Source of the DNA: Butyrivibrio sp. MB2005
GTDB taxonomy: Bacteria; Bacillota; Clostridia; Lachnospirales; Lachnospiraceae
Direction: 5' to 3'
Length of the DNA: 64,000 bases
Assembly: GCF_000424285.1 (NCBI RefSeq)
Contig: NZ_KE384157.1
Coordinates: 157,167 to 221,166 of the forward strand
In this document: positions 45,260 through 55,092 of the stretch, piece after piece
Position numbering within the stretch: the stretch's first letter is position 1
Layout: each line of letters begins with the position of its first letter
Translations under genes and position numbers: made by a program
Notes under the pieces: model-generated
What the model was told of the DNA's origin: nothing
What the model saw: only the letters and a program-made list of their open reading frames with translations
The model's database searches: none

Positions 45260-46894
45260 TTATTTGTGATTTTTAAGCTTATATGCTCTGTTTCTTGAAT
45301 AGTTGAAGTTCCTTAAGTGCTGATCTTCTTTTTTATAAGTATCATCACCATCTAAGAGATAGTATTCGGAAAGAAGTCTCTCATTACCCACATAGGCAGG
45401 AACGGCATCGGGAGAAATCTCATACATAAGATAATACTCAACAGTTCCCGAATACTCCTTTGTATCGACTGCTTTATTCAGATAGTTCATATCATACTTT
45501 GCAATGTGATAATCAGGGTTAGCAAAAGCAAAGACAAGATACATCACCGTCACCGTCACCATGCAGGCATTGTAAATGGGGAACCTGTCCGCATACAGAT
45601 AAAAGATAAGGTATGCAAGACACACCGCAAGCACTGCCAAAAACCAAAGTACAAACACTCTGAGGAAGGTGAGGTGGTACACCTCGATGTACATGAACAT
45701 TCTGAAAGCACTTGATGCGATCATTATATAAGTACATGCACCGATGATGGTCAGAATCACCTTAAGCACGGTATTGTCTGAAAACAGTCTCTTACAGGTC
45801 ATCACGATAGCAAAGTTCATAATGCTAACGGCAAGAAGCTGATAAAAGCCTTCGTGGGCGTATTCAGCGTAGGTATAGTTTTCAGGGAGAGTCATATTTC
45901 CCATGAAAAGATAAACGATCTGGATCACGCTAAAGAGCAGGTAAACCGCGCTAAGAAGTGATGTGAAGGTAATAGCTACAACCGGGTTAATTCCAATATT
46001 TCTCGCTTCATGGGTTCCTGTTTTGCCCTTGGACAAGCTCCTAAATACCGTATAGAAAAGCCATAGTGACCACACAAGCATAATGGTAATTCCAAAGTAG
46101 TCCTCGATGTTGTCCGGAAGCTCAATAAGGTCCACTATGTGCTCAAGCATACTTGAGAAAACCAGATCCGCTGATGCAAGGAGAGCTACTACCACAAAGA
46201 GTAGCGGAACCGCTATGCAAAGTCCGGCGATAATGGCAGCGAGATTTTTGTTTTTAGGCTTATCTCCATCCTTGCGCTTACTAAGCCAGCTGTGAGTATC
46301 ATAGAAAGGATCGGCTATACATGATATGGGTCTCATCAGGGTTGCCATAATTCCGATAGCCCAGGAAAAGATATCCCATCCCTTTGTATCAGCATAAAGA
46401 TGCAGCACAAAGCTGAATATAAGCACAGTTATTGCAAAGCCGTCAATCCACAAAAGGGTACTGTTTGCTGTCATGAATTTTGATATAGATAAAAGCATTA
46501 ACGATATTACGTAAAATAGTCCAAGACGCTTATCACCGTTTTTGTCAGCAATAAGAGAAAATCCATCCCGTTTTCTCGCTATACCCATGAGTACCAAAGT
46601 AATGAGCATGCTGATTGGATAAGTCACAGCATCTGTATTTCTGTAAAGACAGTAGGTATGAATAATTGCATATATCACTGCAGGCAGCGCATACTTTTTA
46701 AAAGAAACATCATCGCCCTTCTCTTCTTCGATCAGAACCACCGGTGCAGGATTTATAGCGGGCTCAGAGCCGGAGAAAACAGGAGTAGAACCGTTAATCA
46801 GCACCTTGCCATAGGTTCCGTCCGCCAATACCTCCTGCTGTGTATTAACTTCTTCTTTTAATAAAATTTCATCCTGATTCATGTTGTTTTCCAT
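45260..46894 (-). CDS. Polytopic membrane protein, DUF4153/DUF4173-like
   Basis: A 544-residue integral membrane protein with about twelve hydrophobic segments after a soluble N-terminus of about 70 residues. Family features include YADTKGWDIFSWAIGIMATL and the C-terminal NPDYHIAKYDMNYLNKAV. The ATG at 46894 follows GGAGG at 9 nt; a longer frame starting at 46948 lacks a site. It is last in a unit with an XRE regulator and a DUF2975 protein. Function in the family is unknown. Confidence 0.75.
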   Translation of the reverse strand: MENNMNQDEILLKEEVNTQQEVLADGTYGKVLINGSTPVFSGSEPAINPAPVVLIEEEKGDDVSFKKYALPAVIYAIIHTYCLYRNTDAVTYPISMLITLVLMGIARKRDGFSLIADKNGDKRLGLFYVISLMLLSISKFMTANSTLLWIDGFAITVLIFSFVLHLYADTKGWDIFSWAIGIMATLMRPISCIADPFYDTHSWLSKRKDGDKPKNKNLAAIIAGLCIAVPLLFVVVALLASADLVFSSMLEHIVDLIELPDNIEDYFGITIMLVWSLWLFYTVFRSLSKGKTGTHEARNIGINPVVAITFTSLLSAVYLLFSVIQIVYLFMGNMTLPENYTYAEYAHEGFYQLLAVSIMNFAIVMTCKRLFSDNTVLKVILTIIGACTYIMIASSAFRMFMYIEVYHLTFLRVFVLWFLAVLAVCLAYLIFYLYADRFPIYNACMVTVTVMYLVFAFANPDYHIAKYDMNYLNKAVDTKEYSGTVEYYLMYEISPDAVPAYVGNERLLSEYYLLDGDDTYKKEDQHLRNFNYSRNRAYKLKNHK

Positions 46895-46977
46895 ACTTAG
46901 AAACCTCCATTTAGAACTACCGCAATATCTCTTAAAGCAGGGTCTCATCCGGTAGTCTTCTCTTTTCAGTAATTCTT

Positions 46978-47193
46978 TTAATTCTCATCATCCGGGACAT
47001 ATTCAAGGATGTCTCCGGGCTGGCAGTCCAGAGCCTTGCATATCGCTTCAAGAGTCTGAAAACGGACCGCCTTTGCTTTGTTATTTTTCAATATGGACAG
47101 ATTGGCCAGGGTGATATCTACCTTGCCTGCAAGCTCGGTAAGACCCACCTTTCGCTTTGCCATCATCACATCCAGATTAACTACTATTGCCAT
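46978..47193 (-). CDS. Small XRE-family helix-turn-helix regulator (YozG-like)
   Basis: A 71-residue single-domain Cro/CI-type regulator with helix-turn-helix around VGLTELAGKVDITLANLSIL and the C-terminal ICKALDCQPGDILEY, typical of YozG. It follows a DUF2975 membrane gene by 33 bp, as in the yoaS-yozG pair of Bacillus. It probably autoregulates the membrane protein genes, possibly through contact with DUF2975. Confidence 0.88.
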   Translation of the reverse strand: MAIVVNLDVMMAKRKVGLTELAGKVDITLANLSILKNNKAKAVRFQTLEAICKALDCQPGDILEYVPDDEN

Positions 47194-47226
47194 AATTTCC
47201 TTCCCGCTTTTTTCAGCACTATTTCA

Positions 47227-47703
47227 TCAAATTGTCAGGTCATTCTCCTCTTTGTAGCTCACCGCCCTGTCAAAGACTTTGGAGAGCACTTTACTTAAGA
47301 TTCCGGCAAAACAAAAAACTGCTGCCGTAATAACCGCTCCGGGAGTGAAATAGACAAAACATCTGATAACCTTAACAAGAGTAATGACAAATGCGAATGT
47401 CCCCATTCTGCGAAGGCTGTCCACATTGGCCTGAACAAAGCAGTCATCCTCTATAACTGTTTTCATCATTTTCCGAAGCTCGCGGAGAATGAGAAGTGCA
47501 AAGGCACCTGCCAGCATTATTGAAATCACTGCAAAAACATAATGATCCCTGATCCTGGCATATTCTGTGGTCTCACCAAGTGCCAGAACTGTCATATCCA
47601 CAGCTTTTCCCAGTGTGAGGGGTACGGTCACCTCGATGATCAGTCCTATGTAAAAAAATACATCAAGGCAAATCTTGAAAACTCTGTTTAGCTTATCGCT
47701 CAT
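47227..47703 (-). CDS. DUF2975 membrane protein (YoaS-like)
   Basis: A 158-residue protein with four hydrophobic segments and a conserved loop ELRKMMKTVIEDDCFVQANV that matches DUF2975. AAGGAGC precedes the ATG. It is paired with the XRE gene. A membrane sensor controlling the small regulator is the usual hypothesis; it has not been shown from sequence. Confidence 0.85.
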   Translation of the reverse strand: MSDKLNRVFKICLDVFFYIGLIIEVTVPLTLGKAVDMTVLALGETTEYARIRDHYVFAVISIMLAGAFALLILRELRKMMKTVIEDDCFVQANVDSLRRMGTFAFVITLVKVIRCFVYFTPGAVITAAVFCFAGILSKVLSKVFDRAVSYKEENDLTI

Positions 47704-47877
47704 GTGTCTGCTCCTTAACTACTTTTTTAAGGCTTTCTGAACCTCTTTTGTAATTTCGTTATATCACGGGCACTTTTGTTAGTCAATAATTTTTTATCGT
47801 TTTTCGATAAATCGAATGTCAGCGTAAATATAATGCCGCTTGCAGCATTCTCACGGAGCACTCTGTATGAAATACAA

Positions 47878-47904
47878 AGGGAGCTGCCAAATTGGCAGCT
47901 CCCT
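47878..47904 (-). terminator. Intrinsic terminator after the chemoreceptor gene
   Basis: AGGGAGCTGCCAA (47878-47890) pairs perfectly with TTGGCAGCTCCCT (47892-47904). On the minus strand TTTGTATTTC follows. Confidence 0.8.
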
Positions 47905-47930
47905 GAAACCATGCTATTTACTGTTTTCAC

Positions 47931-49961
47931 TTATACCTTAAATACATTGATCAGATTCTCAATCTCATCTGAAGAATCAGAAACGGCTGTAGCACTGGTG
48001 TCTACGCCCTTGGAGTTCTCAGCCACAAGCTCTGCACTGGATGTAAGATGTGTTGCTGTTGCACTTACTTCCTGAGTACTTGCTGACTGCTCCTCCGAGA
48101 TAGCTGCCATAGAGGTTGCGATCTCATCAACGCTTCCTACCTTGGCTATCATCTCTCCTACGATATCGCTGGTCTCATCAAGACTCTTGAAGATTTCTTC
48201 AAATGTAGTTCCGGCAGTATTAACAGCGTCCATATTGTTGTTGATTTCTTCCATGTTATTCTTGGACTTATTGGAAAGCTCCTCAATCTGAACTGTGATT
48301 TCCTTGATGATAGTGGAAATCTGCTGAGTGGAATCAGCACTGTTCTGGGCAAGCTGTCCGATTTCCTGAGCAACAACCGCAAAGCCTTTTCCTGCTTCAC
48401 CGGCTCTTGCAGCCTCGATTGAAGCATTCAGTGACAACAGGTTAGTCTGGCTGGAAATCGAATTGATCATATCAACAATGGAGTTAATCTTCTGTGCAGA
48501 TTCTCCAACAACTGATACTACATCGTTCATATCTTCCATGGACTTTGCAATGGCGGTCATGCCGCTTTGAACAACTTCCATATCACGCTGTCCATCTTTT
48601 GCCTTTGTGACGAGCGAATCCATGGTATCTCTTGTCTGCTGGCTCTTGTCGGTAAGATTTGAAACCTCCTGAGCAAGGGTTGTTGCCTGGTTTGCCAGTT
48701 CTGTTACTGCATCTGCCATATCGTCCATAGCACCCTGGATCTGTTGCATTGCCTTTGACTGCTCATCTGCCTGAATGTTCAGATCACTGGATGCGTTCTT
48801 GGAATTAGTCGCTTCTCCGGCCAACTTCTGTGTAACATCTTTCATCTTTATAAGAGTGTCACGCATCTGAGCAACATAGTCAGACATATTGTTGTTCATC
48901 AGACCGATTTCGTTTTCTTTATTTCCTGAGCCCTTCTGAATCTCAACAGTGAAGTCACCACTGGATATTCTGTTGATGTTATCAGTAAGCTTCTTTACAG
49001 GCTTTGCGATCATTGAGTTAATTGCCTGGAACATAATGACTGCCATAACAAGTACCATTACGCATGCAAGAACTGCGCTGATCATAATGAATTTATAAAG
49101 AGGTGCAAGAACATCACCCACCTTTACAAAGGATGCCAGATAAAAATTCGTACCGATAACAGGATCAATGGAAACGTAGTAATCTATTCCATCAGTTCCA
49201 TGTAATGTGAAAATATCATCCCTTCCACCGGATGTGGTTATAGCTGATATCTGCTGAATAAAATCATCATCAGGGTACTCGGAAACATCTTTTCCTATCT
49301 GATCTGCAGCAGGTGATGCCACCATTACTGTTCCATCGAACATCATGGTTGAACCTTTGCCAAGAGGCTTATATGCACTTGCTGTTTCAGAGATTCCTGA
49401 AAGAACTATATCGGTTGAAAGTACTGCGGTTCTTCCATCAAGAAGATTTATCTGTCTTGAGCCGCAAACAACCATTTTCCCCGTTGTCATATCAACAGAA
49501 GGTGCGCCGATTACTATTGACGACTTACCAAGAGCATTTTTATACCATTGTCTTGTTGTTGGATCATAATCAGCATCAGGAACCCATCCGCCACCATCAT
49601 AGAAGCTTTCTGTTCCAACAGCCAAATAAACATCTATAACAACATCAGGATAAGCAGCCATTCCGGGTTCAAGAGCTCTAAAGTAGGCAGCATCATCTGC
49701 GTAAACACTCTTCTCTAAAACATCACCCAAACTGTTATAGTATGATACCATTCCGGACATTTCGCCCGCTATCTCAGCGGCATTTGCCTTTGCTTCCATT
49801 GCAAGTCCGTTTGTGGCTTCTTCTACAATAACGTTTTTTGCGTTAATTCCGATGAAAACAGTTACAATCGCGATAGCCACAATTATCATCGGAATGATAA
49901 CCACAAGAAGCTGCGCACTAATGTGCCTTGAATTGGGTCTACTAATATTCTTATCTGCCAT
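47931..49961 (-). CDS. Methyl-accepting chemotaxis protein with a dCache sensor
   Basis: A 676-residue receptor. A helix at about 17-39 is followed by an extracellular double-Cache-like domain ([30 protein letters not shown]), a second helix near 290-315, HAMP ([19 protein letters not shown]) and a long coiled-coil signalling domain with the conserved tip [19 protein letters not shown]. No C-terminal CheR tether is seen. dCache receptors commonly bind amino acids or small acids. It is monocistronic between its own promoter and terminator. Confidence 0.95.
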   Translation of the reverse strand: MADKNISRPNSRHISAQLLVVIIPMIIVAIAIVTVFIGINAKNVIVEEATNGLAMEAKANAAEIAGEMSGMVSYYNSLGDVLEKSVYADDAAYFRALEPGMAAYPDVVIDVYLAVGTESFYDGGGWVPDADYDPTTRQWYKNALGKSSIVIGAPSVDMTTGKMVVCGSRQINLLDGRTAVLSTDIVLSGISETASAYKPLGKGSTMMFDGTVMVASPAADQIGKDVSEYPDDDFIQQISAITTSGGRDDIFTLHGTDGIDYYVSIDPVIGTNFYLASFVKVGDVLAPLYKFIMISAVLACVMVLVMAVIMFQAINSMIAKPVKKLTDNINRISSGDFTVEIQKGSGNKENEIGLMNNNMSDYVAQMRDTLIKMKDVTQKLAGEATNSKNASSDLNIQADEQSKAMQQIQGAMDDMADAVTELANQATTLAQEVSNLTDKSQQTRDTMDSLVTKAKDGQRDMEVVQSGMTAIAKSMEDMNDVVSVVGESAQKINSIVDMINSISSQTNLLSLNASIEAARAGEAGKGFAVVAQEIGQLAQNSADSTQQISTIIKEITVQIEELSNKSKNNMEEINNNMDAVNTAGTTFEEIFKSLDETSDIVGEMIAKVGSVDEIATSMAAISEEQSASTQEVSATATHLTSSAELVAENSKGVDTSATAVSDSSDEIENLINVFKV

Positions 49962-49995
49962 AGATATCTACCTCCATAATGATACTTATAGATAA

Positions 49996-50023
49996 ATTAT
50001 ACTTTTTTCTCTGAAATGTTAAA
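49996..50023 (-). promoter_or_regulatory. Candidate promoter of the chemoreceptor gene
   Basis: On the minus strand TTTAAC (50018-50023), 16 bp, TATAAT (49996-50001), about 35 bp before the ATG. This looks like a housekeeping sigma-A site rather than a motility-sigma site. Confidence 0.45.
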
Positions 50024-50123
50024 TTACGATAAAATGAATACTTTATTATATTTTTCTAAACGAAAATTCAAAAATACATTTAACAATATAGGCCACAATG
50101 TTTATGTCCAATTTGGATTTCAA

Positions 50124-50132
50124 TGCTATAAT
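50124..50132 (+). promoter_or_regulatory. Extended -10 promoter of helD
   Basis: TGCTATAAT at 50124-50132 is a perfect extended -10. It lies 51 bp upstream of the chosen helD start, which supports starting at 50184 rather than in the longer frame from 50016. Confidence 0.6.
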
Positions 50133-50183
50133 AAAAAGATACTAACCGCAGAAAAACAAGTTCTAAACAAAGGTAAGCATTCT

Positions 50184-52232
50184 ATGGAAAAAGAAATATT
50201 CGAAGCCGAACAGGCACATTTATCCCAAACCTACAACAAGCTCCTTGCCATGAAGGAGGACCTTGAAAGCAGGATCACTGCCCTGAATGAGCAGGCAACA
50301 GATGATAAAAATGATATCCGCGACAACATCAGATTCGACTATGCTGACATTGAGACCACCATGGAAACTCTTGCAGAAATCGAGGTTTGGAATCGTTATA
50401 TCGATACATATAACGTTGAAAGCAATTCTCTTGATAATCGTCTTGAAACAGTAAATAAGCTGCTTGAATCTCCCTATTTCGCAGAGATCAGACTAAAATA
50501 TGAAGAGGATGAAGAGCCTGAGAACTACTACATCGGACGCGCTGCTGTATCAGAAAACGGCTACGAGCAGATGGTCATTGACTGGCGCTCTCCCATCGCT
50601 GAAGTTTACTACAATCAGGAAATCGGCCACACCAGCTACATGGTAGAGGACAGAGAAATCCCTGTAGACCTTCAAATGCGCAGACAGTTTGATATTACAA
50701 GGGACAAGCTGAACGCATACTTCGATACTCAGATAGCAATTGAAGATCCCATGCTGCTTCAGTCACTGTCACAGACTCACTCTGACAAAATGCAGGCTAT
50801 CACTGCGACAATTCAGAAGGAACAGAATACCGTCATCCGCTATCCTGACGTTCCTGTGCTTTTAGTAAACGGTATTGCAGGCAGTGGCAAGACTTCAGTT
50901 CTTTTGCAGCGTATCGCTTATCTTTTTTATCAAAAGAGGGATACTCTTCGTCCTGACCATGTATGTCTCATGACTCTCAATCCTGTTTTCAGGGATTATA
51001 TCGACAATGTTCTTCCTGACCTTGGAGAGACCAATCCCCTTACCCTTACCTGGCAGGAATTTCTTGAGATGGTGGATGTTCCTTTTTCCGGCGAAGAATA
51101 TGATTACTCTGAGGCAGACAGTCTCAAAAAGATTCATGACACTATACAGACTCTGTCTCCGGAGCCCGAGGACTTCCTTGATATCAGACAAAAGGACAAG
51201 ATCGTTATGTCCAAAAACGAAGTCTTTTCCGTAATAAAGAAATTCAAACAGTTCCCCATGGGAGTGCGCCTTATTCAGACAGCCTCCGATGAGCTTGAAC
51301 ACAGAGCAAAGATAGCCCTTCATAACCTGGATGATAACTCCTACAACGAATCCGGCAGTAGCGCAAAATCTGACTCTGCTGAGGATAACCGCATAGAGAA
51401 TGATTTTGGCGGTGCCCTTAGCTGTATCAGGCACTGCGGCTTTATAAATGTCATGCATGTGGCACAGCGGATACTCGGCACTACCAATATCACCACTGCA
51501 GAATGGCTCTATACCAAAATGGAGCTCACCGGCGAATGCGACAGAAATATGCGCTACGTCATGATCGACGAAGTTCAGGATTATACCATGGCTCAGATGA
51601 TGGTATTTAAAAAGTATTTCCCCAACGCAAGATTCATGCTGCTTGGAGATGAGTTTCAGGCAATCCGCGAAGGCACAATCACCTTTGCTGAAATCGAAGA
51701 AATGACAAGGGCTGAGAAAAAGAACTTCGTGACTTTGCCTCTTATGACAAGCTACCGAAGCTCGCCTGAGATCACAGATATGTTTGCATCAATACTTCCC
51801 GCTGAAAAGAAAATGATGGTTTCTTCCGTTAAGCGTCCCGGCGAAGAAGTTTTTGTAAAGGCCTGTTCAACGGATAAGGAATACTATAAGGAACTTTCAA
51901 AACTCATCGCAGAATATGAGAAAAAAGACGGACTTACTGCTATCATCTGCAGAAATCACTTTGCTATTGATAAGATTGCAGAAGCCCTTGGTGACAAGGC
52001 TCCCATTACTATTGAAGAGGAAGACTCTCTTCCAAAGAGCGGTGCCTTTTTAATAGAATTAAAGCTGGTTAAGGGACTTGAATTTGATAACGTAATTTTG
52101 GCGGACGCAGACTCAGAATCATACCCTGATAACGAGCTTGGTAAGCATTGTCTCTACACTGCAATTTCCCGCGCCACAAGAAGCCTTTCGATTTTGGCAA
52201 ATGGCAAACTTGCAGCCAGAATAGATAGTTAA
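50184..52232 (+). CDS. helD: HelD-like RNA polymerase-recycling ATPase (UvrD/Rep superfamily)
   Basis: A 682-residue superfamily 1 ATPase. The N-terminal coiled-coil arm (EKEIFEAEQAHLSQTY; LLAMKEDLESRITALNEQ) would enter the RNA polymerase secondary channel. The segment YEQMVIDWRSPIAEVYY is typical of HelD. Motifs are Walker A GIAGSGKTS, Walker B MIDEVQDYT, LLGDEFQAI, TSYRSSPEI, VKGLEFDNVILADAD and YTAISRATRSL. The ATG has AAAGG 9 nt upstream. HelD releases stalled RNA polymerase from DNA. It is followed 87 bp later by a GH3 gene. Confidence 0.88.
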   Translation: MEKEIFEAEQAHLSQTYNKLLAMKEDLESRITALNEQATDDKNDIRDNIRFDYADIETTMETLAEIEVWNRYIDTYNVESNSLDNRLETVNKLLESPYFAEIRLKYEEDEEPENYYIGRAAVSENGYEQMVIDWRSPIAEVYYNQEIGHTSYMVEDREIPVDLQMRRQFDITRDKLNAYFDTQIAIEDPMLLQSLSQTHSDKMQAITATIQKEQNTVIRYPDVPVLLVNGIAGSGKTSVLLQRIAYLFYQKRDTLRPDHVCLMTLNPVFRDYIDNVLPDLGETNPLTLTWQEFLEMVDVPFSGEEYDYSEADSLKKIHDTIQTLSPEPEDFLDIRQKDKIVMSKNEVFSVIKKFKQFPMGVRLIQTASDELEHRAKIALHNLDDNSYNESGSSAKSDSAEDNRIENDFGGALSCIRHCGFINVMHVAQRILGTTNITTAEWLYTKMELTGECDRNMRYVMIDEVQDYTMAQMMVFKKYFPNARFMLLGDEFQAIREGTITFAEIEEMTRAEKKNFVTLPLMTSYRSSPEITDMFASILPAEKKMMVSSVKRPGEEVFVKACSTDKEYYKELSKLIAEYEKKDGLTAIICRNHFAIDKIAEALGDKAPITIEEEDSLPKSGAFLIELKLVKGLEFDNVILADADSESYPDNELGKHCLYTAISRATRSLSILANGKLAARIDS

Positions 52233-52319
52233 TCCCGAAGGTGTGAGCTGCGCTCATACTTTCGTAAGTACATGTGACACCTAATATTTTTCACTTAGAT
52301 AAGGCAGGAGGATTTTACA

Positions 52320-54569
52320 TTGAAAAAAGAAGATTTACAGAAATTACTTAACGACATGACACTTGAAGAAAAGATCATGCAGCTGGTTCAGCTCCCGGGA
52401 CAGGCTTTCGAGGATGACGCAGCAATTACAGGTATTGCCGATGCAGAAGTATCTGCAAAGGTAAAACAGCTGGCAGGAAGCACCCTTGGTCTTCACGGCG
52501 CTGATAAGATCAGAAAAATCCAGGAGGAGTATGTAAAGAACCATCCTCATCACATCCCTCTTCTTTTCATGCTGGATGTAATCCATGGTCACGACACAGT
52601 TTTCCCCTGCCCTCTTGGTCAGGGTGCAACCTTTAATCCCGAGACCTCCAAAAAGGGTGCTCAGATTCAGGCAAAGGAAGCCGCTGCCGACGGTATTCAC
52701 GTAACCTTCTCTCCCATGGCTGACCTTGTAAGGGATGCCCGCTGGGGCCGCGTTGTCGAGTCAACAGGCGAAGATCCGTATCTTAACGGAGTGATGACTG
52801 CCGCAATGGTAGAGGGTTATCAGGGCGATAACATCGCAGACCACGACCATGTAGCAGCCTGCGTAAAACATTTTGCAGCTTACGGCGGATCAGAAGCCGG
52901 AAGAGATTACAACAGCGTAGAATTATCTGAATACGCCCTGAAGGATCAGTATCTTAGAGCTTATAAAAAGACCGTTGATGCCGGAGTCAAAATGGCAATG
53001 ACCTCTTTTAATACTCTTAATGGAATTCCTTCTTCAGGAAACAAGTGGCTTATGCGCGATGTCCTCAGAAAGGAAATGGGTTTTGATGGTGTTCTCATAT
53101 CCGACTGGGGTGCAATAGGCGAGATGGTTCCCTGGGGGCTTGCCGCAGATCTCAAAGAAGCAGCCCACCTTGCAATGGAGGCAGGCGTAGACATTGATAT
53201 GTGCACGGAGAGCTATGGCTTTAACCTTGCTGCACTTATCAAAGAAGGCAAAATCGATGAGAAGCTTGTGGATGAAGCAGTGCTTCGAGTTCTTAATCTC
53301 AAGAACGAGCTTGGTCTTTTCGAAGATCCTTACCACGGAGCATCCGCTGAAAAATATGAGAAGCTCACATTTTCAAAAGAAAGCCGCGAAGTAGCAAGAG
53401 CTGCCGTTCGCGAATCACTTGTTCTTCTTGAAAATAAGGACAACGCCCTTCCTCTTAACTCTAAAAAGATCGCTTTTATCGGACCTTATGTGGATGAGAA
53501 GAACCTTCAGAGTTCATGGGCTATCACCTGCAATGCAGATACAAACGTAACACTTAGACAGGCCTTCACAGAAGCCTTTGAAGGTACAGATACCGAGCTT
53601 AGATTTGCTAATGGCTGCACTCTTCTTGATGAGGATGCTGACCTTGGATTTTTCCATTCTCACCTGGATAATTTTGAAGCAGACAATGAGAAGCTCCTTG
53701 CAGAAGCTCTTGAAGCAGCTGATTTTGCTGATATTGTCATCATGTGTCTTGGTGAAAGTGCTTTCCAGACAGGAGAATCAACCAGTAAGGCTCAGATAAA
53801 GCTTCCTGAGATTCAATTAGAACTCTTTAAGAAAATTAAGTCTACAGGCAAAAAGATCATCACTCTTATCTTCAACGGAAGACCTCTTGATCTTGGCAAT
53901 TTACCGGAAGAATCCGATGCACTTATGATCTGCTTCAGACCGGGAACAGAGGGTGGACACGGAATCGCAGACGTACTTACAGGAAAGTTTTCACCTCAGG
54001 GTAAGCTTCCTATGAGCTTCCCTTACTGCGTAGGTCAGGAGCCTCTTTACTACAACAACTTTAACACAGGAAGACCCAAGCCCACAGACCGTTACTCTGC
54101 TTTCACAACAAGATATCTTGACTGCCCCAACGAAGCCAGATATCCCTTCGGATATGGTCTTACCTATTCAGATTTTGAGATTTCAGAAGTAACTCTTGAT
54201 AAGGCTGAGATGAAGAAAGCAGAGGGAATCTCCTCTGCATCTGCCACGCCCTCACTTTATGCCGACGGCGACAAGATCGTTGCTACCGCTACCGTAACTA
54301 ATAAGGGTAATGCTGAGGCAACTCAGACAGTTCAGCTCTATGTAAGAGATCTCGTTGGCAGCAGAGTCCGCCCTGTAAAGGAACTTAAGGGCTTTAAGAA
54401 AGTAACTCTCGTTCCCGGCGAAAGTACTGAGGTAAGCTTTGATATCACTGAAGATATGCTGGCATTCTTTACTCTGCGTAATGTATTTGAGACTGAAGCA
54501 GGCAAATTCAAGGTATTTATTGGATTTGATTCTGCCACAGAAAACGCAGCGGAGTTTGAGCTGAAATAA
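52320..54569 (+). CDS. GH3 beta-glucosidase (BglX-like)
   Basis: A 749-residue GH3 enzyme without a signal peptide, so intracellular. The N-terminal TIM barrel has KHFAAYGGSEAGRDYN and nucleophile Asp 262 in GVLISDWGAI. The second alpha/beta domain carries CLGESAFQTGESTSKAQI, with the general acid Glu likely in this region. A C-terminal fibronectin III-like domain (ATQTVQLYVRDLVGSRVRPV) follows. The start codon is TTG, with GGAGG 8 nt upstream and no in-frame ATG nearby. Likely substrates are beta-1,4-gluco- or xylo-oligosaccharides. Confidence 0.93.
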   Translation: MKKEDLQKLLNDMTLEEKIMQLVQLPGQAFEDDAAITGIADAEVSAKVKQLAGSTLGLHGADKIRKIQEEYVKNHPHHIPLLFMLDVIHGHDTVFPCPLGQGATFNPETSKKGAQIQAKEAAADGIHVTFSPMADLVRDARWGRVVESTGEDPYLNGVMTAAMVEGYQGDNIADHDHVAACVKHFAAYGGSEAGRDYNSVELSEYALKDQYLRAYKKTVDAGVKMAMTSFNTLNGIPSSGNKWLMRDVLRKEMGFDGVLISDWGAIGEMVPWGLAADLKEAAHLAMEAGVDIDMCTESYGFNLAALIKEGKIDEKLVDEAVLRVLNLKNELGLFEDPYHGASAEKYEKLTFSKESREVARAAVRESLVLLENKDNALPLNSKKIAFIGPYVDEKNLQSSWAITCNADTNVTLRQAFTEAFEGTDTELRFANGCTLLDEDADLGFFHSHLDNFEADNEKLLAEALEAADFADIVIMCLGESAFQTGESTSKAQIKLPEIQLELFKKIKSTGKKIITLIFNGRPLDLGNLPEESDALMICFRPGTEGGHGIADVLTGKFSPQGKLPMSFPYCVGQEPLYYNNFNTGRPKPTDRYSAFTTRYLDCPNEARYPFGYGLTYSDFEISEVTLDKAEMKKAEGISSASATPSLYADGDKIVATATVTNKGNAEATQTVQLYVRDLVGSRVRPVKELKGFKKVTLVPGESTEVSFDITEDMLAFFTLRNVFETEAGKFKVFIGFDSATENAAEFELK

Positions 54570-54586
54570 ATTAATTTATTCGAGTT

Positions 54587-54682
54587 TTTTGCTTTGAAGT
54601 TGAATTAAACTGATTTGATTGAGCGGTTTACTTTGGAACTAAGTTAAATCGTTTTATCAGATGTTTTGCTTTGAAGTTGAAT
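54587..54682. repeat. Degenerate tandem direct repeats after GH3
   Basis: TTTTGCTTTGAAGTTGAAT occurs exactly at 54587-54605 and 54664-54682. A third diverged copy lies between them near 54626-54649, giving a period of about 38 bp. An A/T palindrome with a T-run at about 54567-54590 may act as a weak GH3 terminator. No gene is seen here. Confidence 0.65.
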
Positions 54683-54700
54683 CTAGCGATACTGCTGTAA

Positions 54701-54893
54701 ACATGGCGGTATCAGCGTTTTCTAAAAAACACCATGCGAAAAATGCACCCGAAACATGGTGTTTCCATCATTTTCTAAATACACCATGCCATATAGACCT
54801 GTATGGCATGGTGTTTTTTGAATTATACGGATACGCCATGCGAATTTAGCCAGAAATGCATGGTGTTTTCTGATTCTTGAAAATACGCCATGC
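54701..54893. repeat. Array of interrupted inverted repeats with exact 52-bp period
   Basis: Three full units each have an 8-bp left arm (CACCATGC or CGCCATGC), 16 variable bases, an 8-bp right arm (GCATGGTG, ACATGGTG in the first), then 20 bp to the next unit. Left arms begin at 54730, 54782, 54834 and 54886; right arms begin at 54754, 54806 and 54858, with a diverged one at 54701. The last left arm has no partner and stops 14 bp before the rubredoxin-like gene's stop codon. No coding sense was found. Confidence 0.92.
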
Positions 54894-54907
54894 AATCAGC
54901 TTCAGCT

Positions 54908-55051
54908 TTATTTTTCACTGTCTTCCTCAACAAGAACAAACCTGTCATCAGGCTGTTTGCATCTGGGGCAATAATCTATATCTCTGATGCTCTTGCCCTC
55001 TTTTTCCTCATCAAAAATGTAACCGCACGCCATACATTTGTAAACTGCCAT
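54908..55051 (-). CDS. Small rubredoxin-like protein
   Basis: A 47-residue protein, MAVYKCMACGYIFDEEKEGK at the start, with C6xxC9 and C28xxC31 (YCPRCKQP), the four iron ligands of a rubredoxin-like knuckle fold. It is slightly shorter than classic rubredoxins (about 52 residues) and has a Glu/Asp-rich tail. Ribosome site GAGGGGG lies 5 nt before the ATG. It probably carries single electrons, perhaps to rubrerythrin or superoxide reductase encoded 10 kb away. Its promoter is covered by a 29-bp palindrome. Confidence 0.85.
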   Translation of the reverse strand: MAVYKCMACGYIFDEEKEGKSIRDIDYCPRCKQPDDRFVLVEEDSEK

Positions 55052-55092
55052 AAGTACCCCCTCTACCTAAAAACGATTACTGAGACAACTAT

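Noticed and set aside
50016..50183. Longer start for helD
   Set aside because: The segment contains the extended -10 promoter and reads as non-coding; AAAGG precedes the ATG at 50184.
54701..54893. CRISPR array or integron attC series
   Set aside because: Only 8-bp arms are conserved, spacers of 16 and 20 alternate, and there are no cas or integrase genes or cassette reading frames.
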